The notes under the pieces were generated by a model. It saw only the letters and a program-made list of their open reading frames with translations, did no database searches and was not told the DNA's origin. Below, piece by piece: positions 6,625 through 11,880 of a stretch of 11,880 nt of DNA. Position numbers and translations under genes: made by a program. The DNA is taken from the NCBI GenBank assembly GCA_035622335.1, contig DASPVO010000088.1, forward strand, positions 1 to 11,880, written 5' to 3'. Numbering within the stretch: position 1 is the first letter of the stretch; every line of letters starts with the position of its first letter. Source of the stretch: DATJAJ01 sp035622335 (lineage in GTDB: Archaea > Thermoproteota > Nitrososphaeria > Nitrososphaerales > Gagatemarchaeaceae).

Positions 6625-7511
6625 CCGAATTTCGAGGCAAGCCAGCGCTGGGCTTCCTGGACTCCGTTCACGAAGATAGTGAGATGTCCCTCTCCTTCCT
6701 CAAGATGCGCTTCGGTATGCGGCACTCTTGACGCGAGCCACTGCCCGTGCGCGAAGGGGCAGAATTTGTCCTCGGAACCGTGCCAGACCTGAGTCGGGAC
6801 GTGGATCGACGCGAGGTCGAACCCCCAAGGGAGAACTTCAGCAAGGCTGTCGTCGATCCATCCCTCTGCGCCTCCCTTGAGTCCCTCGATCCCCGAAGCA
6901 GAAATGAACGCAGCCAGCCCGTCATCCAGGATAGCTGCATCTACTTCCGAGAGGAGCGAGCTAAGAAACTGAACGACCTCCTCCCTCGCTGCGGGCCTTG
7001 CGGAGATCATCTTCGCCAATTCTCTTGTGCTGGCCTCCCAAGCCTCCCTCTCGTTCATCATCCGCTTGAATTCCTCATCGTTCCCCTTTCCCATGCCTGC
7101 GAACCAGTCGAGCCCCTCCGCCCCGTATGGAGCGAGCCCGGAAAGGCACGAAGCGGCTACGATCCGGCGAGGGATGACCGATGCGCAGGCCAGTGCGTAG
7201 GCAGAGCCTCCTGAATGCCCCCACACTGCAAACTTCTCTATCCCGAGGGCATCTGCAACCGAAGTGATGTCCGAGACACCGTCCGCTATGTTTCTCCCGG
7301 GGATGCGGGTAGAAGCGCCGTAACCCGGTCGGCTGAACGAAATCAGGCGTATGCCTTCCTTGCGCGCACCTTCAGCGTGAGGCTCGAAGACGACCCTCGA
7401 CGCGGGTGTACCGTGCAAAGTGAAGACGGGGAGCCCCCTCGGCTCGCCTGCCTCTGAAATCTCAATGATTCGACCCGAGGATGAGCGGACGACGGAATCC
7501 ATGCCGGGCAT
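6621..7511 (-). CDS. Alpha/beta hydrolase
   Basis: 296 residues from ATG 7511. The fold landmarks are all present: the oxyanion loop LHGTPASR (32-39), the strand and turn ISFSRPGYGAS (57-67), the nucleophile elbow GHSGGS (98-103) with Ser100, the acid in HGSEDKFCPF (244-253, Asp248), and the catalytic His in GEGHLTIF (273-280, His276). A helical cap lies between about 130 and 225. This is a peptidase-S33/haloperoxidase-like esterase or hydrolase; the substrate is unknown. The open frame extends 51 codons upstream into the methyltransferase gene, but that part is low-complexity Ser-rich shadow. ATG 7511 follows a TATA-like box by about 26 nt, which fixes the start; ATG 7502 is also possible. 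Confidence 0.92.
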   Translation of the reverse strand: MPGMDSVVRSSSGRIIEISEAGEPRGLPVFTLHGTPASRVVFEPHAEGARKEGIRLISFSRPGYGASTRIPGRNIADGVSDITSVADALGIEKFAVWGHSGGSAYALACASVIPRRIVAASCLSGLAPYGAEGLDWFAGMGKGNDEEFKRMMNEREAWEASTRELAKMISARPAAREEVVQFLSSLLSEVDAAILDDGLAAFISASGIEGLKGGAEGWIDDSLAEVLPWGFDLASIHVPTQVWHGSEDKFCPFAHGQWLASRVPHTEAHLEEGEGHLTIFVNGVQEAQRWLASKFG

Positions 7512-7531
7512 GGCGACTTGACGGTGAGGAG

Positions 7532-7540
7532 AATATTTAG
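7532..7540 (-). promoter_or_regulatory. TATA-like box for the hydrolase gene
   Basis: CTAAATATT on the minus strand is centred about 26 nt before ATG 7511, as expected for a leaderless archaeal gene. It lies in the 49-bp gap after the methyltransferase stop, so the hydrolase need not depend on the upstream transcript. Confidence 0.55.
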
Positions 7541-7560
7541 ACGAATTGGGAAGGAGGTCA

Positions 7561-8259
7561 CTAGGGCTTGATTGCTGTGAAGCCGACAGCTGTTCCTCCC
7601 GAGAGGAGTTGACTGACGATGTTGACGAAGCCGAATTTCTCGAGCAAGCTTCCGAACTTGACATCCCATGGCCTTGAGGAGATTATCTCTGGCAGTGCGC
7701 TGAACGTGTAAGCACTTCTCGAGCGCTTCATTTCAAGCATCCTCCCGATTATCCTTAGCCCCCCGTATGTGTAGATCGCATTGAACGGCCAGAATGAACC
7801 GCGAGGCCTTGCAAAATCGTAGAGGACGAGACGACCGCCTGGTCTCAGGACGCGGGCCATTTCAGAGATGAAGGAAGGCGTGTCGCAGTACTTCACTACG
7901 TAACACGAAACCACAATGTCGAAGCTCGCCTCCCTGAAGGGGAGTCTCTCGCCGTCTGATAGGAGCAGGGAGCTCACGGACTCTAGCCTTTTTGACTGCC
8001 CGATCCTGATCATCTCCTCGGTCAGGTCGACGCCCACCACTGAACATTCCCTGCTCAACCTCGACTCTAGAACGCAAGTCCCGCAGCCCACGTCTAGAAT
8101 CTGAGAACCGCCTGAAGGAAGGGAATTCTTGATGACCCAATCTTTCCAGCGCCTGTCCTGCATGAGCGTCCCGTAGTCGAGAACGGAGTCATACGAGTCG
8201 GAGAGTCCGCTGAAGATCTTGAGCGCCTTCCGGGCGAGAGGCGGCTCTGAATCCGACAT
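7561..8259 (-). CDS. UbiE/MenG-type class I SAM-dependent methyltransferase
   Basis: 232 residues. Motif I is ILDVGCGTC (54-62), the ribose-binding acid is in VVGVDLT (74-80), motif II is SDGERLPF (101-108), then FDIVVSCYVVKY (113-124) and VLRPGGRLVLYDF (137-149). The N-terminal segment ARKALKIFSGLSDSYDSVLDYGT and the C-terminal LLSGGTAVGFTAIK resemble UbiE/MenG quinone-ring C-methylases, where a similar glycine-containing strand closes the protein. A quinone or related prenylated substrate is therefore likely but not proven, because the same fold methylates many small molecules. ATG 8259 is about 27 nt from an AT box shared with the divergent UbiA-like gene, which supports a common pathway. 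The stop is 49 bp before the hydrolase start. Confidence 0.85.
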   Translation of the reverse strand: MSDSEPPLARKALKIFSGLSDSYDSVLDYGTLMQDRRWKDWVIKNSLPSGGSQILDVGCGTCVLESRLSRECSVVGVDLTEEMIRIGQSKRLESVSSLLLSDGERLPFREASFDIVVSCYVVKYCDTPSFISEMARVLRPGGRLVLYDFARPRGSFWPFNAIYTYGGLRIIGRMLEMKRSRSAYTFSALPEIISSRPWDVKFGSLLEKFGFVNIVSQLLSGGTAVGFTAIKP

Positions 8260-8280
8260 CGAAAATGGGCGATGGCTTCC

Positions 8281-8290
8281 AATTAATAAT
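8281..8290. promoter_or_regulatory. Shared bidirectional TATA box between methyltransferase and UbiA-like genes
   Basis: AATTAATAAT is the only AT-rich element in the 54-bp divergent gap. Its centre is about 27 nt from ATG 8259 on the minus strand and about 28 nt from TTG 8314 on the plus strand. That is the TATA-to-start distance for leaderless transcripts in both directions. The core ATTAAT is itself palindromic, so it reads alike on both strands. Confidence 0.6.
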
Positions 8291-8313
8291 GAAGCCGCTT
8301 TTGACGGCGACTC

Positions 8314-9015
8314 TTGCAGAGTAGGAAGAAGACCTGGTACTTCGTTGAACCCACTTCGAAGTGGGCAGACCTGTACAACATACTACATCTGCCCTACACC
8401 CTGATGGTGTTGTCATTCGTTTTACTCGGTTTCGCTATCTCTTCGAAGGTCCAACTTGCACGGTTAGCATGGACGCTGACCGCCTACTTCTTGGGGCTCG
8501 GTCTCGGCGCTCACTCTCTCGACCAGCTCGAGTCCACCGGTAGTCACTATGTGGAGGTGCTGAGCAGGAAAGAACTGTCCGTCCTAGCGGTTGCCGGCTT
8601 GGGAGCAGGCTCAGCGATCGGGGTCTACTACGCGCTGACGGTCACTGTCTGGCTTGCGCCGCTCGTGCTGATGGGTCTCTTCTTCGCTCTCGCGTATCCC
8701 CTGCCATCTAGAGTCGCCGGACAGGTTTTCCACAACGACGGGGCGTTCGCGTTTTCTTGGGGTTTCCTTCCTCTCTTCACGAGCAGTTTCGTCAACGCCG
8801 CGACAGTAACTGAGTCATCCCTCTTGGTAGGAGTGGCCACGGGTCTCGATGCTCTCGCAGAAATTCGCCTGAGCCGAAGGGCGAGGTCGGCCAGGAAGGT
8901 TCAGGGTGGGTCCAGCGAGACCTTTGAAACGCTGGAGAAGAGACTCAAGCTCCTTGTATCTTCTACTTGCTTGATCGGAGTCCTGTCGATTCTCCTCAGG
9001 CTCTGGGGGCTATAG
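8314..9015 (+). CDS. UbiA-like prenyltransferase-family membrane protein
   Basis: 233 residues with about seven membrane segments (near 27-43, 50-66, 88-106, 109-128, 146-162, 168-183, 215-232). The loop after helix 2 reads GLGAHSLDQLES (64-74), where canonical UbiA proteins carry the Asp-rich N-D-x-x-D site; a second block is FHNDGAFAFSWGFLPLF (139-155). This matches, from memory, an archaeal/actinobacterial UbiA-related group with a GAHxLDxL motif. It lacks a full pair of Asp-rich motifs, so prenyl transfer is uncertain. The start is TTG: an in-frame TGA lies four codons upstream, and the next ATG (codon 31) would cut into the first membrane helix. It diverges from the UbiE-type methyltransferase and seems to share its promoter. 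A 16-bp palindrome lies in its early codons. Confidence 0.8.
   Translation: MQSRKKTWYFVEPTSKWADLYNILHLPYTLMVLSFVLLGFAISSKVQLARLAWTLTAYFLGLGLGAHSLDQLESTGSHYVEVLSRKELSVLAVAGLGAGSAIGVYYALTVTVWLAPLVLMGLFFALAYPLPSRVAGQVFHNDGAFAFSWGFLPLFTSSFVNAATVTESSLLVGVATGLDALAEIRLSRRARSARKVQGGSSETFETLEKRLKLLVSSTCLIGVLSILLRLWGL
8350..8365. repeat. Perfect 16-bp palindrome inside the UbiA-like gene
   Basis: CCCACTTCGAAGTGGG is a perfect dyad lying 37-52 nt into the UbiA-like coding region. It could be a regulator operator just downstream of the shared promoter, or an RNA hairpin, or chance. It codes P-T-S-K-W within an otherwise normal gene. Confidence 0.45.
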
Positions 9016-9051
9016 CATGAAGTTGAAACGAGACTTGCGGGAGTGCGCAGT

Positions 9052-9729
9052 TCACAGGAATTTGCTTGCGAGCTCGTGCGTCTGAGCTACTTTCGGATTT
9101 GACTTATCCCACGTCGATAGTTCGGTCCGGACGAGAGTCTTCTCCTTTCTTGATATGTCGCGGAGCGCGTTGCCCACAGACCTTCTGACGTACTCGCTCT
9201 CGTCGTTCCTGAGTCCAGCTAGGAGATGAATCGCGAGGCGGGGATTCTCCCGGAAGTAATCCCTCTGGTTCCAGATCCTTAGGCCTTCGGTTACGGCACG
9301 CCTCACGTTGGGATTGGCGTCCGAGAGCCAGTCCTTGATGACTGGAACCGCACTCTCGTAACCCAGACTCTTGCAGTATTCGTTGAAAGCTTGTGCGAGA
9401 ATCTCCTGCACCTGCCACGAATCGTCTTTGCTCACCTTGCTCCGAAGAAACGCGATGGCTTCTGGAGAGACGACTGCGATGAAGCCGAGGACGAAGACTG
9501 CCACCATCCTCATCTGGTGCTTGTCTGATGAATAGAGGTTCTTCGCCGTTTGCAGGCTTTTCGCAGGACTTGAAGTCTCGACAACCGCTGATGCTTCTTC
9601 GCGCATCTCCTTGAACCCGTGTTGAACGTGAGAGACTTTGCGCGCGATCTTGTCCAAGTCTGACAGGATGGGTCCCCGCAACCATCGGCCACGCAGATTA
9701 AGAGCTTGACTAGCCCAACGCCCCAACAA
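9052..9729 (-). CDS. AlkD-like HEAT-repeat protein (DNA alkylation repair family)
   Basis: Up to 225 residues, all helical. Successive HEAT-like helix pairs are seen from about residue 57 on: MRMVAVFVLGFIA (73-85), DDSWQVQEILAQAFNEYC (102-119), VIKDWLSDANPNVRRAVTEGL (130-150), then YVRRSVGNALRDISR (180-194). The run of W-L-S-D-x-N-P-N-V-R-R and the S-W-x-x-x-E-x-L-A block are typical of the DNA_alkylation (AlkD) family, whose members excise alkylated bases or bind DNA backbones. The Asp that AlkD glycosylases use in the equivalent helix reads Gln/Glu here, so base-excision activity is doubtful. The longest frame begins at TTG 9729, overlapping the end of the VIT1 gene by 20 bp; a TTG at 9681 or later may be the real start. 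Convergent with the UbiA-like gene. Confidence 0.82.
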   Translation of the reverse strand: MLGRWASQALNLRGRWLRGPILSDLDKIARKVSHVQHGFKEMREEASAVVETSSPAKSLQTAKNLYSSDKHQMRMVAVFVLGFIAVVSPEAIAFLRSKVSKDDSWQVQEILAQAFNEYCKSLGYESAVPVIKDWLSDANPNVRRAVTEGLRIWNQRDYFRENPRLAIHLLAGLRNDESEYVRRSVGNALRDISRKEKTLVRTELSTWDKSNPKVAQTHELASKFL

Positions 9730-10447
9730 AGTGCCCTATGAGGAAGCCCGCGATACCTGCTGCCAGCCCTATGATGGTCATCTGAAGGCCGCTCTTCCAC
9801 AACGAGCCGATGGTCGTCCGCGCTTCATAGAAGCCTATGAAGAAGAGTAGGCAACCACTCAGGATCACGGACTCCACTGCCGCTAGAATCAAATCCCCGT
9901 TTGAGAAGAAGTAGGGAATGAGAGGAATGAAGGAGCCGAAAGCGGCCGAAGTCAGAACGATGAGAAAGCCCGTCCGGGGTTCAGACCCCTCCACTGGCTC
10001 CAGCCTGAGCTCGTGAGACATCATGAATTCCAACCAGGCCTTCGGGTTGCTCACGATTGCATCCGTCGCTCGTTCGAGTCCTTCACCTTGGTAGCCCCAG
10101 CCGCTGAATATCTCTCGAACTTCCTCCTTCTCAAGCTCAGGTTTGTCCCTCATCTCTGCCGTCTCAAGCTCAAGCGCCTTCAGGTACTGCTTTCTCCGGG
10201 CGAGAGTGGAGGTGTACGCGACGGCTCCCATCGAGATAGATTCCGCTGCGAGCGCCGCGAACGCGGCCACGTATATCAAGCGAAGGTTAGTCGTAGCAGC
10301 CGTAAGGCCCAGTAGTATGCCTAGGACGTTCACTAGACCGTCTTGGCTCCCCAGAATGAAGTTCGAAAGCAGGTTCGTCGATGGGTGCTTCTCGGCAGCC
10401 TTGGCCCCTTTCAACGCTCCACCTGTATCGAGGATTTGCTGTGCCAT
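9710..10447 (-). CDS. VIT1/CCC1-family iron/manganese transporter
   Basis: 245 residues with the five-helix VIT layout. Helix 1 contains SQDGLVNVLGILLGL (34-48) with the family's Asp-Gly, and helix 2 carries AAESISMGAVAY (67-78). A cytosolic metal-binding stretch (81-150) is rich in Glu (LELETAEMRDKPELEKEEVREIF) and ends in F-M-M-S-H-E (141-146), resembling the Met-Met-x-x-Glu ligands known from plant VIT1. Helices 3-5 follow near 160-180, 186-206 and 220-242. Such proteins move Fe2+ or Mn2+ by proton exchange; in prokaryotes they probably export or detoxify metal across the cytoplasmic membrane. ATG 10447 is the start. A TTTATC element (about 10452-10461) is too close to serve it in the usual way, so the promoter is unclear. 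It overlaps the AlkD-like gene downstream, suggesting co-transcription. Confidence 0.92.
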   Translation of the reverse strand: MAQQILDTGGALKGAKAAEKHPSTNLLSNFILGSQDGLVNVLGILLGLTAATTNLRLIYVAAFAALAAESISMGAVAYTSTLARRKQYLKALELETAEMRDKPELEKEEVREIFSGWGYQGEGLERATDAIVSNPKAWLEFMMSHELRLEPVEGSEPRTGFLIVLTSAAFGSFIPLIPYFFSNGDLILAAVESVILSGCLLFFIGFYEARTTIGSLWKSGLQMTIIGLAAGIAGFLIGHFVGALG

Positions 10448-10491
10448 TGCTGGGATAAAGGTTACCTAGCTCTGAAAGGCTCAGCTGCGAG

Positions 10492-11010
10492 GTGACCTTG
10501 ACGAAGACTTCGGAGACAGAACGAGAGATCCACCGCAAGATTGCGGCTGCATGTTTCAACAGAGCATGGGACTACTTGGACGCCAAGAAGAGAAGCCCTG
10601 AGGAAGAGATGAAGATGCTTCTGTTAGCCCACACTTCTCGGTATCACTGGGAGCTTGTCGGGAGTCCGGCAAACAAGGCCGTGGGAGACTGGCAGTTGTC
10701 CAGGGTCTACGCTTCCATTGGAGATGGAGACCTAGCTATACGTTTCGCGGTGTCAGCACTGGCGAGCTGCCGGAGGCACCATCTGTCAGAGTTCACACCT
10801 TCGGCATTCGAAGGGGTCGCAAGAGCGTATGCGGTTGCAAGAGACAGTGTGAAGGCGGAGAGGTACTTGGCACGGGCCCGTGAAGAGCTTGGCAAGGCTG
10901 AGCTCGATAACGAAGACAGAAAAATCTACCTCGCTCAAATCAGGGACACGCAACGACTGTTAAAGCGCCTCAGCGTGCAGGACTGCTCCGGTTCCCACCA
11001 GCCGAAGTGA
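10492..11010 (+). CDS. TPR-like conserved hypothetical protein
   Basis: 172 residues, all helical, no membrane segment. Blocks AACFNRAWDYLD (19-30), LLLAHTSRYHWELVG (43-57) and GDWQLSRVYASIGDGDLAIRF (65-85), followed by EGVARAYAVARDSVKAERYL (107-126), match a widespread bacterial and archaeal family that I recall only as uncharacterised. Helix pairs of 34-residue type (around 64-97 and 104-137) look like tetratricopeptide repeats, so a role in protein-protein contact is likely; no enzymatic residues can be named. The start is GTG at 10492, 44 bp from the divergent VIT1 start. No convincing TATA box is present, though GGATAAAGG (10452-10460) or GTTACCTA (10461-10468) could serve. Convergent with the nuclease gene. 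Confidence 0.85.
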   Translation: MTLTKTSETEREIHRKIAAACFNRAWDYLDAKKRSPEEEMKMLLLAHTSRYHWELVGSPANKAVGDWQLSRVYASIGDGDLAIRFAVSALASCRRHHLSEFTPSAFEGVARAYAVARDSVKAERYLARAREELGKAELDNEDRKIYLAQIRDTQRLLKRLSVQDCSGSHQPK

Positions 11011-11058
11011 CTGCCAGGTCTCATGTCATCACTCTTCCGGCGAGCTCCGCAACGGGAA

Positions 11059-11817
11059 TCATTGCCCTGACAGGTTGAACCTGCATAATGAGTTGTACTC
11101 GCAGACCCTACACTTTCCGGGGTTATCGGTCGGGACAGGCTCCCGCTTCCCCAGCCAGAAGTCCTGAGCCCACCTCACCGCGACTTCGGCTTGGGCCTTG
11201 TCGTGCGGGAACAAGAAGAATTTCGTCCCTAACCTTGCTTCCAGCGCACGTGAGGTACCATCGAAAAGCGAACGCGTGATCATGGAGAGCATCTCCTCCT
11301 TCTGCTTCACTTCCTTCGCATCTTTCTGCCTCCACCTCACCACAGCAAGCTCAAGGTCAGAACAGTCAAAGCCCATGTTTTCCAGCAGAAGACCGTAGAT
11401 TCGAGCCTGGAGTTCCTGATCCTTCCACAACCTCGACGGGTCCCCGCCAGTCGTTTTGAGCTCGACGACCCATCTCGGCTTGGAATTCTCAAAGACGATT
11501 GCGTCGGGTATACCGACGACCTCCATTGCGCCTACCTTCCCGTGCAGGACGAACGATGCCGTCAGACGTGGAAGACCCGCGATGTGGTCTATGAGGTCTT
11601 CGACCCGGACTTTCTCCATGAAGAGGATCTGTTCGTGAAGCTCAGTCCCAACCCCCTTAGCTTCAGTGGGAATGTCGCCGTGCACAAACTGATGCTCGAC
11701 CTTGACCTCACAGTAGAATTGCTGGGCGATGCTCGAGACAGGGACGAAGTCTTGACCGAACTTGAGCCCTTCAGACGAGCCTGGGGATTCGGCCAGAGAT
11801 TCTCTCCAGTTCTTCAT
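11059..11817 (-). CDS. Cas4-like PD-(D/E)XK nuclease with predicted Fe-S cluster
   Basis: 252 residues. Active-site residues of the Cas4/RecB-like nuclease fold are in order: His61 (ELHEQIL), Asp105 (GIPDAIVF), Glu119 and Lys121 (VVELKTTG), and the Q-x-x-x-Y motif Q137-Y141 (QARIY). Four Cys can hold a 4Fe-4S cluster: Cys36 (FYCEVKVEH) near the N-terminus and Cys236, Cys239, Cys245 (CRVCEYNSLC) at the end, the spacing known from Cas4 and Dna2-type nucleases. It should be a 5'-to-3' or related single-strand exonuclease acting in the cytoplasm. No cas gene or repeat array lies in the window, so I read it as a stand-alone archaeal Cas4-like repair nuclease rather than a CRISPR adaptation protein. 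ATG 11817 follows a possible TATA element by about 30 nt. Confidence 0.9.
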   Translation of the reverse strand: MKNWRESLAESPGSSEGLKFGQDFVPVSSIAQQFYCEVKVEHQFVHGDIPTEAKGVGTELHEQILFMEKVRVEDLIDHIAGLPRLTASFVLHGKVGAMEVVGIPDAIVFENSKPRWVVELKTTGGDPSRLWKDQELQARIYGLLLENMGFDCSDLELAVVRWRQKDAKEVKQKEEMLSMITRSLFDGTSRALEARLGTKFFLFPHDKAQAEVAVRWAQDFWLGKREPVPTDNPGKCRVCEYNSLCRFNLSGQ

Positions 11818-11841
11818 TGTACTTTGGAACCTCGCGAGGGA

Positions 11842-11851
11842 GACTAAATGT
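11842..11851 (-). promoter_or_regulatory. Possible TATA element for the Cas4-like gene
   Basis: ACATTTAGTC on the minus strand is centred about 30 nt before ATG 11817. It is the only AT-rich element in the short upstream region and fits a leaderless or nearly leaderless transcript. Confidence 0.35.
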
Positions 11852-11880
11852 CTTGTAAGGGAGAGCTGGACGATTAAAGC

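Noticed and set aside
7512..7664. 51-codon N-terminal extension of the hydrolase
   Set aside because: It overlaps the methyltransferase 3' end, is low-complexity Ser-rich, and the TATA-like box at 7532-7540 would lie inside it.
10072..10080. GTTCGAGTC, resembling a tRNA T-loop
   Set aside because: The flanks do not pair as a T-stem, no anticodon or acceptor arm fits, and it lies in the VIT1 coding sequence. Similar GGTTCGAG strings in the MFS gene were dismissed for the same reason.
11848..11877. Short ATG-to-TAA frame at the right edge
   Set aside because: Nine residues only, with no promoter or other coding signal; it overlaps the likely promoter region of the Cas4-like gene.
1..11880. 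CRISPR array or insertion sequence
   Set aside because: No regularly spaced direct repeats, terminal inverted repeats or transposase motifs were seen anywhere, despite the Cas4-like gene at the right end.

Overview
The window most likely comes from an archaeon, and I would guess Nitrososphaerota/Thaumarchaeota of a soil or sediment type. The lineage is an inference, not something the sequence proves. The supporting signs are: AT-rich TATA-like boxes about 27 nt upstream of start codons, with almost no Shine-Dalgarno leader (leaderless transcription); several TTG and GTG starts; a sequon-rich secreted protein anchored by a C-terminal membrane helix; a Cas4-like iron-sulfur nuclease; and a VIT1-type metal transporter. 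There is no rRNA, tRNA, CRISPR array, transposase or phage gene.

Layout, left to right. The window opens with the 3' end of an SRPBCC-like gene (+). Next come a small charge-segregated protein (-) and an ABM-fold small protein (+, 622-909). The 3' end of the ABM gene overlaps the tail of a 702-residue secreted, membrane-anchored repeat protein (-, 823-2931). That gene sits 27 bp behind a 112-residue hypothetical (-, 2959-3297), so the two probably form an operon. A TATA-like box at about 3328-3338 may serve both that operon and the divergent VOC/glyoxalase-fold gene (+, 3361-3819).

The segment 3881-4526 is decayed. The first ~72 codons of an NAD(P)-binding SDR/NmrA-like gene are joined out of frame, at about 4305-4313, to the C-terminal part of a different, sequon-containing extracellular protein. 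Upstream of it on the same strand is a one-helix membrane protein (-, 4529-5026). A DHA2-type MFS exporter (+, 5143-6624) diverges from that gene. The exporter converges, with overlapping stop codons, on an alpha/beta hydrolase (-, 6621-7511).

The right half contains a UbiE-type methyltransferase (-, 7561-8259) and a UbiA-like membrane protein (+, 8314-9015). Their start codons are about equidistant (~27 nt) from one shared AT box, which suggests coordinated expression and possibly a lipid or quinone modification step. Then come an AlkD-like HEAT protein (-) overlapping the end of a VIT1/CCC1 transporter (-), a divergent TPR-like conserved hypothetical (+), and finally a Cas4-like PD-(D/E)XK nuclease (-).

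The window is mostly ordinary chromosomal content. The points worth a second look are the fused gene remnants, the long convergent overlap, the symmetric shared promoter, and the secreted protein with its unassigned N-terminal domain.
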